From: Pseudomonas sp. N3-W
GTDB taxonomy: Bacteria > Pseudomonadota > Gammaproteobacteria > Pseudomonadales > Pseudomonadaceae
Direction of reading: 5' to 3'
Assembly (NCBI RefSeq): GCF_024970185.1
Contig: NZ_CP103965.1
Location: 6,157,001 to 6,221,000, forward strand
DNA: 64,000 bases
Below are positions 18,976-26,622 of the stretch, piece after piece. Every line of letters starts with the position of its first letter. The stretch's first letter is position 1. Both the position numbers and the translations under genes were made by a program. The notes under the pieces were generated by a model that saw nothing but the letters and a program-made list of their open reading frames with translations, searched no databases and was not told the origin of the DNA.

Positions 18976-19431
18976 ATGACAATCGAGTGGGTTTGCAAAC
19001 ATCACAGCGATCTGGGCAAAGAGCAGCTGTACGCCATTTTGCGATTGCGTGCCGAGGTGTTCGTCGTCGAACAGAAATGCGTATATCAGGACGTCGATGG
19101 TCAGGATCTGGAAGGCGATACCCGCCATTTGATGGGCTGGGACGGCGATCTGTTGGTGGCGTACCTGCGCTTGCTCGACCCGGAGTTGCAGGGCGGCGAC
19201 GTGGTGATCGGCCGGGTGGTGACAGCGCCTGAAGGCCGGGGCAAAGGCCTGGGGCATCAAATGATGGAACAGGCGTTGAAACAGGCTGAAAAGCACTGGC
19301 CGCAGGTGCCGATCTATCTCTCGGCCCAGGCACATTTACAGGGGTATTACGGGCAGTACGGATTTGTGGTGGTGGGTGAGGAATATCTTGAGGATGACAT
19401 TCCGCATATCGGGATGCGCCGTTCTGAGTGA
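18976..19431 (+). CDS. elaA: ElaA-family GNAT acetyltransferase
   Basis: 151 residues, N-acetyltransferase fold. The family start WxCKxHxDLxxEQLYAILRLRAEVFVVEQKCVYQDVDGQD is unmistakable; the acetyl-CoA loop is VVTAPEGRGKGLGHQMM (about 78-94), and the end is YGQYGFVVVGEEYLEDDIPHIGM. Substrate not established for ElaA. ATG 18976 lies about eight bases after AAGGA; upstream in-frame codons have no ribosome site. Single-gene unit. Confidence 0.9.
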   Translation: MTIEWVCKHHSDLGKEQLYAILRLRAEVFVVEQKCVYQDVDGQDLEGDTRHLMGWDGDLLVAYLRLLDPELQGGDVVIGRVVTAPEGRGKGLGHQMMEQALKQAEKHWPQVPIYLSAQAHLQGYYGQYGFVVVGEEYLEDDIPHIGMRRSE

Positions 19432-19448
19432 TGTAGCGCTCGTGATGG

Positions 19449-19529
19449 CCTATTCGCGGGCAAGCCCGCTCCCACAGTGGATTTGTGAACGGCACAGAAC
19501 CCATGAGGGAGCGAACCTGCTCGCGAAGG
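19449..19529. repeat. REPIN with mixed arms
   Basis: Left arm TATTCGCGGGCAAGCCCGCT(CCCACA), right arm (GAGGG)AGCGAACCTGCTCGCGAAGG: one arm of the GGGC type and one of the GAGC type with a substitution, so the pair is decaying. Confidence 0.8.
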
Positions 19530-19553
19530 CGTCAGTTGCATCGCCGTAATACG

Positions 19554-19850
19554 TCAGGGGTAATCCAATACCGCTTTGATCTGCCGCAAATTGCGCTCGA
19601 TCCACCCCCGGTCAATCGCCCCCCACTCACGAATCCGATACCGACCGGCATGGTTGCGCGCGCCGTCTTCCTGCTCGAACTCGCAAACGATGTCCAGATC
19701 CGCCAACGCGGCGATGGTGTCCTGCGCCGTACGCCGCGGCATGCCGGTGACCTCGGTCAAGGCCGGGACGCTGCTGGCCAGCCCGCTGTCGATCAGGTAC
19801 GCCACGTACAACCGGCGGTAGAAGCTGCTCTTGGTCTTGCTGACGTCCAT
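19554..19850 (-). CDS. Small winged-helix DNA-binding protein
   Basis: 98 residues. A helix-turn-helix is visible in VPALTEVTGMPRRTAQDTIAALADL (about 26-50), followed by a beta-wing-like CEFEQEDGARNHAGRYRIREWG. It reads as a stand-alone winged-helix protein with no ligand domain; target unknown. ATG 19850 follows GGGAGCTTCAG; a longer frame starting upstream overlaps the ygjP-like gene. Eleven bases separate it from that gene, on the same strand, so the two probably share a transcript. Confidence 0.72.
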   Translation of the reverse strand: MDVSKTKSSFYRRLYVAYLIDSGLASSVPALTEVTGMPRRTAQDTIAALADLDIVCEFEQEDGARNHAGRYRIREWGAIDRGWIERNLRQIKAVLDYP

Positions 19851-19861
19851 CTGAAGCTCCC

Positions 19862-20353
19862 TTATTGCATATCCCGCCAAGTCAGATACACCCGCAAATC
19901 AAACTCCACCTGGTGGTACCCCGGCAACATGTGTTCGCACAGTTTGTAGAACGCCTTGTTGTGATCCGACTCCTTGAAATGCGCCAATTCATGCACAACG
20001 ATCATTTTCAGAAACTCGGACGGCGCCTCCTTGAACAGCGAGGCCACGCGAATCTCTTTCTTGGACTTGAGCTTGCCACCCTGCACCCGCGAGATGGTGG
20101 TGTGCAGGCCAAGGGCGCGGTGGGTCAGGTCCAGGCGATTATCGAACAGCACTTTGTCGATGGCCGGGGCGTTACGCAGGTATTCCTGTTTCAGGTCCAA
20201 GGCATAGGTGTACAACGCCTTGTCGCTCTGGACCGCGTGTTTGTGTGGGTAGCGCTGGTCCAGGTAGTCGCCCAGCCGACCTTCGCTGATCAACTGGCGC
20301 ACCTGGTCCTGCAACGCAGCGGGATAGGCCTGGAGGTATTTCAAAACGGTCAT
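19862..20353 (-). CDS. YgjP-type zinc metallopeptidase (M48-like, DUF45)
   Basis: 163 residues. The zinc motif HELAHFKESDHNKAF occupies 121-135 (H121, E122, H125, H131), matching the YgjP/WSS-like HExxHxxxxxH pattern. It is shorter than E. coli YgjP-like proteins and keeps the C-terminal LCEHMLPGYHQVEFDLRVYL. No signal peptide, so cytoplasmic. Probably cotranscribed with the winged-helix gene just downstream. Substrate unknown. Confidence 0.82.
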   Translation of the reverse strand: MTVLKYLQAYPAALQDQVRQLISEGRLGDYLDQRYPHKHAVQSDKALYTYALDLKQEYLRNAPAIDKVLFDNRLDLTHRALGLHTTISRVQGGKLKSKKEIRVASLFKEAPSEFLKMIVVHELAHFKESDHNKAFYKLCEHMLPGYHQVEFDLRVYLTWRDMQ

Positions 20354-20397
20354 CGAGGCAGCACTGGGATCACAAAAAGTTTGCCAGTGTAGCGAAT

Positions 20398-22521
20398 TCA
20401 GCGGGCCAGCGCGCTCCAGTCAAAGGGCATTACAAAGTCGTCGGCGTCCTCGGCCATCAGCGGCCTTGCGACCAGGAAACCCTGCACATACTCGCAGCCA
20501 TTGGCTTGCAGCCACTCATATTGCTCGATGGTTTCCACCCCTTCGGCGATCACCAGCAAGCCGTATTGCTTGCACAGGTCGATGACACTGCGCACCAGCG
20601 CCGCGTCCCGCAAAGAGCCCGGCAACCGGGCGATCAGGTGCCGGTCGAGCTTCAGGGTGTCCAGTTCCAGATCACGCAAATGCGCCAGCGAACACGACCC
20701 GGAACCAAAATCGTCCAGCGCCACCCGCACCCCGAGATTGCGCAGCAAACGCAGTTGCTTGCGGGTTTCATCCGGGTTGAGCATCAACGCCTCTTCGGTG
20801 ACTTCGACCTCCAGATGCCGTGGCTGTAAACCATGGCGCTCCAGCACCTGGCGCAACTCGGTGACCAGATTCGGCAAGCCAAACTGGGTGTTGCTCAAGC
20901 TCAGGCCCAGCACCAGGTCCTCTGCAAACAGGGTTTCCCAGGCTTTGCGCTGCCCGGCGCCGCGATGATAAATCCAGCTGCCCAGGCGACTGATCAGACG
21001 TGCCTCTTCCAGCAACGGCAGAAACAATCCCGGCGGCACATCGCCGACACTCGGGTGCTGCCAGCGCAACAACGCCTCGAAGCCACGAATCTGCCCGCCG
21101 TTAATGGCGACTTGTGGCTGATACACCAGATTGAAATCGCGGTTTTCGATGGCCGTACGCACGCTCTCTTCGAGCATCAACCGTGACCGTGCCCGGCCAT
21201 TCATCTCATGATCGTAAAAGCGATACTGCTGGCGCCCGGCGCGCTTGGCCTCGTACATCGCGATGTCGGAAGCGCGCAGCAGACCGTCCAGATTCGACCC
21301 GCAGTCGGGGTAGGTGGCGATGCCGACACTGGCGCCCAACGCGATGTCCATGCCTTCGATCTGCTGACAGACCGACACTCGCTCAATCAGCTTCTCGGCG
21401 ATTTTCGCCGCCTGCTCGGGAAACTCCAGGTCCAGCAGCGCCGTGAACTCGTCGCCGCCCATGCGTGCCAGAATATCGAAGGGACGCAGGCAGGCCTTCA
21501 ACTGCTCCGATACCCAGCGCAGCACCCGGTCGCCGGCATCATGGCCCAAGGAATCATTGACCCGTTTGAAGCCGTCCAGGTCCAGATAAAGCAACACCCA
21601 GGCGCTGTCGGAGCGTTCGCCGCGCAGCAGCAGGTTTTCCACGGTTTGATAAAAGCCACGTCGATTGAGCAGGCCGGTCAGCGGGTCGGTGACGGCTTGA
21701 AACTCCAGTTGCTGATGCAGGTGGCGCACCACCGACATGTCCAGCACCGTCACCACCATGGCGTGTTGCTCGACGGGCAATGGCGCGCAGGACAAGGCAA
21801 CCGGGACTTGCTGGCCGGGCGCGGTACGCAGCAGCGCGTCATGCAGGCGCAGGGTTTCGCCACGTTTGTAACCGGCATACAGATCGGAATCGGCCCACAC
21901 CGGAATGTGCGGTTTCTGCAGAAAATCGAGAAATTCCTTGCCCTGCAAATCCTGCACTGTGGCATTGAGCAGCCGCGACATCGCCGGGTTGGCAAAACGG
22001 ATCAACCCGTCTTCACCCACTACCAGAATGCCTTCGGCGGCGTTGTCCAGTACCGAGGCATTGAAGGCACGGGCTACTTCCAGGTCATGACTCAGGCGCT
22101 GCAACGCCCGGCGATTACGCTGATGTTCCAGCAGCGCCTGCACCTTGGGCTTGAGGATTTGCGGATCGAAGGGTTTGAACAGGTAATCCACGGCACCATT
22201 GGCGTAGCCCTTGATGACCGCGTCCTGGGATTGTTCGTTGGCAGTAAGGAAGATGATCGGCGTCAGCCGGGTCCGCTGGCTGCCGCGCATCAGACGGGCG
22301 ACTTCGAAGCCGTCCATGCCCGGCATCTGCACATCCAGCAGCACCAGGTCGACATCGTGTTCGAGCAGAATATTCAATGCCTCAAAGCCTGAGGCGGCGG
22401 TCAAAACCTGCCAGTCCTGGCGTTGCAGCAACGCACGCATGCTGATCAGGTTTTCAGGATAATCATCGACAATCAAAAGGACTGAGCTGCCTTCACCTGG
22501 CTTGGGTTGCACGCATTCCAT
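20398..22521 (-). CDS. Response regulator with PAS, GGDEF and (degenerate) EAL domains
   Basis: 707 residues, cyclic-di-GMP signalling. Receiver domain about 14-130 with phospho-acceptor Asp63 (LVLLDVQMPG) and Lys116 (LFKPFD). PAS about 150-265. GGDEF about 275-435 with intact GGDEF at 355-359 and the inhibitory RxxD site R346-D349. EAL about 450-700 with EAL at 482-484, EVTE, DDFGSGS at 603-609 and AEGVET. The metal-binding Asn usually found in VNLS is Ser541 (LSLSNTQF), and the DDFGTGYS loop is altered, so phosphodiesterase activity is doubtful. No kinase gene adjoins it. Weak ribosome site at the ATG. Confidence 0.93.
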   Translation of the reverse strand: MECVQPKPGEGSSVLLIVDDYPENLISMRALLQRQDWQVLTAASGFEALNILLEHDVDLVLLDVQMPGMDGFEVARLMRGSQRTRLTPIIFLTANEQSQDAVIKGYANGAVDYLFKPFDPQILKPKVQALLEHQRNRRALQRLSHDLEVARAFNASVLDNAAEGILVVGEDGLIRFANPAMSRLLNATVQDLQGKEFLDFLQKPHIPVWADSDLYAGYKRGETLRLHDALLRTAPGQQVPVALSCAPLPVEQHAMVVTVLDMSVVRHLHQQLEFQAVTDPLTGLLNRRGFYQTVENLLLRGERSDSAWVLLYLDLDGFKRVNDSLGHDAGDRVLRWVSEQLKACLRPFDILARMGGDEFTALLDLEFPEQAAKIAEKLIERVSVCQQIEGMDIALGASVGIATYPDCGSNLDGLLRASDIAMYEAKRAGRQQYRFYDHEMNGRARSRLMLEESVRTAIENRDFNLVYQPQVAINGGQIRGFEALLRWQHPSVGDVPPGLFLPLLEEARLISRLGSWIYHRGAGQRKAWETLFAEDLVLGLSLSNTQFGLPNLVTELRQVLERHGLQPRHLEVEVTEEALMLNPDETRKQLRLLRNLGVRVALDDFGSGSCSLAHLRDLELDTLKLDRHLIARLPGSLRDAALVRSVIDLCKQYGLLVIAEGVETIEQYEWLQANGCEYVQGFLVARPLMAEDADDFVMPFDWSALAR

Positions 22522-22842
22522 GCTGCTTCTCTTGTTGGGGCGTCAGGCCGGCTTCTCGTGAAAACCGGACAAATACTGAGCCTTCACTCTAGTCCGGGAT
22601 CCGGGAAAGCAGAAGCTGTCATACCGCCATCATTTAACCAAAGCGTCCATAACCCGACTAACGGTCAGCTCTCCAGGCCGCTAAAACCGGGAAAGATGGC
22701 CATTCGACAGGATGTTGACGCCAATCGTCTGCCGGACGGGCGTTAACAAAGAAGCCTTCTACGCTTATAAAGGCCGCCCCCAAACGCGCGGGCTAGAGCT
22801 TCTGGCACGCGCGTGCAGCTAGAAAATGTGGAAGTCAGGACT
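22522..22842. promoter_or_regulatory. Divergent intergenic region with candidate promoter for the alginate lyase
   Basis: 321 bases between the divergent GGDEF-EAL and alginate lyase genes. A possible sigma-70 promoter for the lyase is TTAACA (22743-22748), 16 bases, TTATAA (22765-22770), giving a leader of about 65 bases. No repeat or gene is seen in the remainder. Confidence 0.4.
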
Positions 22843-23511
22843 ATGATCGATCTCGCAACCTGGAACCTCAGTGTTCCTGTCGGCAGCCCGCCGTACACCG
22901 TTGAAACCACCAAACTGGTGAAGGGCTTCAAGGATCAATACTTCCATTCCGATACCGGAACGCTATTTTTCTGGTCCCCGGTGACCGGCTCACGCACCGA
23001 AAACGCGATCTACCCCCGCACCGAGCTGCGCGAAACCTTTAGCAACGGCACCCTGCGCAACTGGTACTACCCGGACGCCGACAACACCCTGCGCGCCACC
23101 CTGTCGGTCAACCAGGTGCCGAGCTCGGGCAAGATCGTCATTGGCCAGATCCACGCCTATGAAAGCCAGAAACCACTGGTGAAGGTCGAATATCAATACA
23201 AAACCAAAACCCTGACCGGCAACATCGTCGCCAAGGTGCGCATGCGCCCCGATGACGAAGAAGGCCGGGTGATCACGATCGCCACCGGGGTGAAGCTCGA
23301 TCAGGAGTTTTCCTACCTGATCCACCTGAGCCCCGGCGGTCAGCTAGGCATCAGCGCGGCGGGCTATCAGTGGGACTCCAACATCAGCGCCACTTGGCGT
23401 GACAAGCCGTTGTACTTCAAGGCCGGCGTGTATGTGCAGGACAACACCGGGTACACCAGCGAGGGCGGTAAAGTGACGTTCAGCAAGCTGGATATTGATC
23501 ACGATAAGTAA
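22843..23511 (+). CDS. Polysaccharide lyase family 7 alginate lyase
   Basis: 222 residues, a single PL7 jelly-roll that cleaves alginate by beta-elimination. The three family motifs are intact: RTELRE (Arg59-Arg63), QIH (Gln102, His104) and YFKAGVY (191-197, catalytic Tyr197). Start ATG 22843 after GTCAGGA. The protein begins MIDLATWNLSVPVG with no signal peptide, unlike the secreted or periplasmic AlgL of the alginate biosynthetic operon (a different family, PL5), so where it meets its substrate is unclear. Followed by an intrinsic terminator; monocistronic. Confidence 0.92.
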   Translation: MIDLATWNLSVPVGSPPYTVETTKLVKGFKDQYFHSDTGTLFFWSPVTGSRTENAIYPRTELRETFSNGTLRNWYYPDADNTLRATLSVNQVPSSGKIVIGQIHAYESQKPLVKVEYQYKTKTLTGNIVAKVRMRPDDEEGRVITIATGVKLDQEFSYLIHLSPGGQLGISAAGYQWDSNISATWRDKPLYFKAGVYVQDNTGYTSEGGKVTFSKLDIDHDK

Positions 23512-23596
23512 GTCGTTGTCTTGGCTATGCCATTGGCCCGTCACACTACCGCTCAATAACTTCTGTTCGAAAATACCCGCCGTCGTCAAAATCAAT

Positions 23597-23622
23597 AAAA
23601 ACCCGCACGACCGCGGGTTTTT
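23597..23622 (+). terminator. Intrinsic terminator after the alginate lyase
   Basis: AAAAACCCGC, six-base loop, GCGGGTTTTT, 86 bases after the stop. The remainder of the 348-base gap 23512-23859 is AT-richer than the surroundings and holds only the hairpin listed next. Confidence 0.88.
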
Positions 23623-23798
23623 ATTTACGCGCTTTTAATTCCGACTCTTTTGGACGCGTGAAAGGCGGGTCTCTTCAACGAGGGCAACTGACAGGCCATC
23701 CGCAATTCATGGATGGAATTGAAAAAAATGTGGGATTGTGAATAGCAGAAAGAGCACGAGACGGCCAACGAAATAGACCATTACGATAGTTGTGATGA

Positions 23799-23825
23799 GG
23801 GGACCGATCAGATAAATCTGTCCCC
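23799..23825. repeat. Degenerate GGGGACAGAT...ATCTGTCCCC hairpin
   Basis: GGGGAC and GTCCCC at the ends, with an inner CAGATAAATCTG; a five-base CCGAT interrupts the left arm. It looks like a worn copy of the AAATCTGTCCCC palindromes common in gammaproteobacteria, often near transposase-like genes (recollection, not checked). Lies 35 bases from the end of the orphan gene. Confidence 0.55.
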
Positions 23826-23859
23826 TTTTCCTGCGTGACGTCAGACCAGGGTCAACTAC

Positions 23860-24270
23860 TCACGCCTTGAACCCTAACGACATGAATGTTCCCTCTGCTG
23901 AAAGGAGCCCTTCCTCAAAGAGATTGAATTCCCCCTCGGGATACTGCCCACCTTTTGACAAACGAAACGTACCACTGGCATATTTATCGCCTTCAATGTT
24001 ATCCATCTCCAAATGTGCTCTAACGGGCTCATCATTTCGGTCTAGCGTGTAGGTCTTTCCAACCTCAAGGTCAGTTCTAAACTTAATGCCCATATAATAA
24101 CGGTGCCCGTCTATTTCCCTATAACCTGGAGTAATATGAAAGAACCCGTCCTTACTAAACAAGATGCCCTGCCCCTCAAGCTTCAACGTGTGATCACCAT
24201 AGTCCTGATGTTTGAATGTGACTTCCAGGGAACCAGAAACTTCGCCACTGATGCTATTTTTAGTTTCCAT
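23860..24270 (-). CDS. Hypothetical orphan protein in an AT-richer island
   Basis: 136 residues from METKNSISGEVSG (ATG 24270); MKKMETKN at 24279 is an alternative, and a longer frame reaches 24411 but would run through the upstream dyad. No family recognised. The sequence alternates short polar and hydrophobic strands, with many Gly, Asp and Glu (GEVSGSLEVTFKHQDYGDHTLKLEGQG; GTFRLSKGGQYPEGEFNLFEEG), which suggests a beta-rich soluble domain. No signal peptide or membrane segment. Base composition and codon use are clearly more AT-rich than neighbouring genes, which fits lateral acquisition. Transcribed towards the alginate lyase terminator. Confidence 0.6.
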   Translation of the reverse strand: METKNSISGEVSGSLEVTFKHQDYGDHTLKLEGQGILFSKDGFFHITPGYREIDGHRYYMGIKFRTDLEVGKTYTLDRNDEPVRAHLEMDNIEGDKYASGTFRLSKGGQYPEGEFNLFEEGLLSAEGTFMSLGFKA

Positions 24271-24327
24271 TTTTTTCATCCAGTGAGTGAGTGAGCTCAA
24301 AGAATAGGCTTCTGCCGGCGCCCGCAC

Positions 24328-24347
24328 ACCTGTCATATCTGACAGGT
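24328..24347. promoter_or_regulatory. Perfect dyad ahead of the orphan gene
   Basis: ACCTGTCATATCTGACAGGT: eight-base arms around TATC. On the minus strand it directly follows TATAAATA, a possible -10 box, and is about 60 bases before the orphan start, so it would cover the transcription start like an operator. No known regulator consensus is claimed. Confidence 0.5.
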
Positions 24348-24523
24348 ATTTATAACTTTTTGTAATTAAAAGTTGGTATCCAGCAATAAAAAAAGAAACC
24401 AGCTGAAGCAATCATTCAGTTAATTTGAGAGACTTAATTTTGTTATTTCCCATACCAAAGGCAGCCACCACCGAACTTGTAGTCTCTAATCAGGCAGCCA
24501 TCCCTTTATATTCCAGATTTTAA

Positions 24524-24561
24524 AAAAGCAAATGCCCCGACACGTCGGGGCATTTGCTTTT
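24524..24561 (-). terminator. Intrinsic terminator of fba
   Basis: AAAAGCAAATGCCCCGAC, two-base loop, GTCGGGGCATTTGCTTTT: a near-perfect long stem about 60 bases after the fba stop. Symmetric A/T tails make it potentially bidirectional. Confidence 0.88.
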
Positions 24562-24619
24562 AACCGTACCAAATTGAGTTCTCACCCAATCTGATCACGT
24601 TTTTTTGTTGATAGGTGTT

Positions 24620-25684
24620 TCAGTTAACCTTAGCGTTCAACTCACCCTTCAAATACCGCTGGTACATCGCTTCCAACGAGATCGGCTTGATCTTCGAAGC
24701 ATTGCCGGCAGTGCCGAATGCTTCGTAGCGAGCGATACAAACATCGCGCATCGCCGTCACAGTGGCGCCGAAGAATTTACGCGGGTCGAACTCGCTCGGG
24801 TTGGTGGCCATCAGGCGACGCATCGCACCGGTGGATGCCAGGCGCAGGTCGGTGTCGATGTTGACCTTGCGCACGCCGTACTTGATGCCTTCGACGATTT
24901 CTTCAACCGGTACGCCGTAGGTTTCTTTGATGTCGCCGCCGTACTGGTTGATGATCGCCAGCCACTCTTGTGGCACGGAGGACGAACCGTGCATCACCAG
25001 GTGGGTGTTCGGGATGCGTTTGTGGATTTCCTTGATGCGGTCGATGGCCAACACGTCGCCAGTAGGCGGCTTGGTGAACTTGTACGCGCCGTGGCTGGTA
25101 CCAATGGCGATCGCCAGGGCATCGACTTGGGTACGTTTAACGAAGTCAGCGGCTTCTTCCGGGTCGGTCAGCATCTGGCTGTGATCCAGAACGCCTTCGG
25201 CGCCGATGCCGTCTTCTTCACCGGCCATGCCGGTTTCCAGCGAACCCAGGCAGCCCAGCTCGCCTTCCACCGAAACGCCGCAGGCGTGAGCCATGGCCAC
25301 GGTTTGTTGGGTCACGCGGACGTTGTAGTCGTAGTCGGTCGGGGTCTTGCCGTCTTCGCCCAGGGAGCCGTCCATCATGACCGAGCTGAAGCCCAGCTGG
25401 ATGGAGCGCTGGCAGACGTCAGGGCTGGTGCCGTGGTCCTGGTGCATGCAAACCGGGATGTGCGGGAATTCTTCGATTGCCGCCAGGATCAGGTGACGCA
25501 GGAACGGGGCGCCGGCGTATTTGCGAGCACCGGCCGAAGCCTGGACGATCACCGGGGAGTCAGTCTTGTCAGCGGCTTCCATGATGGCGCGCATCTGCTC
25601 AAGGTTGTTGACGTTGAAGGCTGGAACGCCGTAGCCGAACTCGGCTGCGTGGTCCAGCATCTGGCGCATGCTGATAAGTGCCAT
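24620..25684 (-). CDS. fba: Fructose-1,6-bisphosphate aldolase, class II
   Basis: 354 residues, zinc-dependent aldolase (dihydroxyacetone phosphate + glyceraldehyde 3-phosphate to fructose 1,6-bisphosphate), cytoplasmic. Zinc-ligand segment [12 protein letters not shown], the [30 protein letters not shown] segment with metal-site Glu residues, and the phosphate-binding HGSSSVP and [10 protein letters not shown] motifs are present; the length is that of the class IIB Pseudomonas enzyme. In pseudomonads, which lack phosphofructokinase, it works mainly in gluconeogenesis. Downstream end of tkt-epd-pgk-fba, but separated from pgk by two small lipoprotein genes and a REPIN. Confidence 0.97.
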   Translation of the reverse strand: MALISMRQMLDHAAEFGYGVPAFNVNNLEQMRAIMEAADKTDSPVIVQASAGARKYAGAPFLRHLILAAIEEFPHIPVCMHQDHGTSPDVCQRSIQLGFSSVMMDGSLGEDGKTPTDYDYNVRVTQQTVAMAHACGVSVEGELGCLGSLETGMAGEEDGIGAEGVLDHSQMLTDPEEAADFVKRTQVDALAIAIGTSHGAYKFTKPPTGDVLAIDRIKEIHKRIPNTHLVMHGSSSVPQEWLAIINQYGGDIKETYGVPVEEIVEGIKYGVRKVNIDTDLRLASTGAMRRLMATNPSEFDPRKFFGATVTAMRDVCIARYEAFGTAGNASKIKPISLEAMYQRYLKGELNAKVN

Positions 25685-25840
25685 TGTGTGTGTCTCTCCC
25701 GGTTTGGGTCGTTAATCATGCCAGCCTGCCGTAGGGGCGGCGGCTATTCAAGTTATTGCAGATCGGGGGTTGGCCCGGTCCGCTCATTCGGTGTTGCGAA
25801 AATCTGAAGCACTGCACAGAAAAACCTGTGGAATCGAACC

Positions 25841-25931
25841 CTGTGGGAGCGAGCTTGCTCGCGATGACGGTGTTACAGGCACTTTTGATGTTGAATGTGC
25901 CGTCCTCATCGCGAGCAAGCTCGCTCCCACA
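25841..25931. repeat. REPIN upstream of fba
   Basis: CTGTGGGAGCGAGCTTGCTC(GCGAT) ... (ATC)GCGAGCAAGCTCGCTCCCACA in the opposite arm order to most copies here. It takes up much of the 293-base gap 25685-25977. Confidence 0.88.
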
Positions 25932-25977
25932 TTAGATTTGTTTGCACATCAGATCTGTGTGAATCAAATCAATCGTG

Positions 25978-26310
25978 TCACTCGGTTTTACAGCCACGCC
26001 CAATCAAATCGTTGGTGGCGACCCAGTACACCAGGCCTTCCTCACCTTTTATGTGAAACGCCAGCATATCGTTGCTGTACAGCGAACCGTCGGCACCCGC
26101 TTCAAGCTTCAGGCGGTAGACCTGATCCGCCCCGCCCAGGCGCACATCGACTTCCTTGCGGCTGTCGTCAGTGTAATGCCAGAGCACTTTGGCCGTGCTG
26201 TCGCAGGTCCAGGTGGTCCAGTGGTCCGCTGGCGTGGCCGGCGTGAACAGGTTCAAATTGGCGCAACCTGCCAGCAATACCAGTGCTGCAACGGCGATAA
26301 AGCCTTTCAT
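25978..26310 (-). CDS. MliC-like lipoprotein (lysozyme-inhibitor type)
   Basis: 110 residues. Lipoprotein signal MKGFIAVAALVLLAGC with Cys16 as the acylated residue. The mature part has the short beta-barrel pattern of the MliC/PliC family: WTTWTCDSTAKVLWHYTDD ... VYRLKLEAGADGSLYSNDMLAFHIKGEEGLVYW, with the YSNxxLxFxxKGxE stretch corresponding to the family's YSNGxLTFWxKGDEA. Known members sit on the periplasmic side and inhibit C-type lysozyme; the inhibitory SGxxY loop is not well conserved here, so inhibition is uncertain. ATG 26310 chosen to place the lipobox correctly. Confidence 0.72.
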   Translation of the reverse strand: MKGFIAVAALVLLAGCANLNLFTPATPADHWTTWTCDSTAKVLWHYTDDSRKEVDVRLGGADQVYRLKLEAGADGSLYSNDMLAFHIKGEEGLVYWVATNDLIGRGCKTE

Positions 26311-26367
26311 CGGTGTTCCTCGACTGGCGGCGCACGCCACCAGCCTTGAGTTAATGAGTCAGACCGG

Positions 26368-26589
26368 TCAAGGGCAGCCATGTTCCTTGGCCGGAGTCTG
26401 TGTCTCGTACTTGTCCAGGCCATCGGGCCCGGAACGCTTGTTGAGCACCGGGTTGGTTTCCGCCTGCCAGTCAGCCTGGTAACAGCTTTTCTGCGGCGGC
26501 ACCGACTCGGATTCCGACGCGGCTTTGGGGGTACTCCCGCAAGCGGCCAGCAAGCCCGTCACCATCAACAGCGCTAACGTCTTGACCAT
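26368..26589 (-). CDS. Small hypothetical lipoprotein
   Basis: 73 residues: lipoprotein signal MVKTLALLMVTGLLAACGS (lipobox LAAC), then a Ser/Pro-rich linker and a short domain with two cysteines (KSCYQADWQAETNPVLNKR ... KEHGCP). No family recognised. It lies 33 bases downstream of pgk and 57 bases upstream of the MliC-like gene on the same strand, so it may be cotranscribed with pgk. Confidence 0.7.
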   Translation of the reverse strand: MVKTLALLMVTGLLAACGSTPKAASESESVPPQKSCYQADWQAETNPVLNKRSGPDGLDKYETQTPAKEHGCP

Positions 26590-26622
26590 GTGAACACTCC
26601 TTTGCCTGGTCAACAGGCGGCC

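Noticed and set aside
24271..24411. Longer N-terminus for the orphan protein (from 24411)
   Set aside because: It would translate through the dyad and -10-like box and adds a poorly supported hydrophobic start; a start at 24270 or 24279 is simpler.
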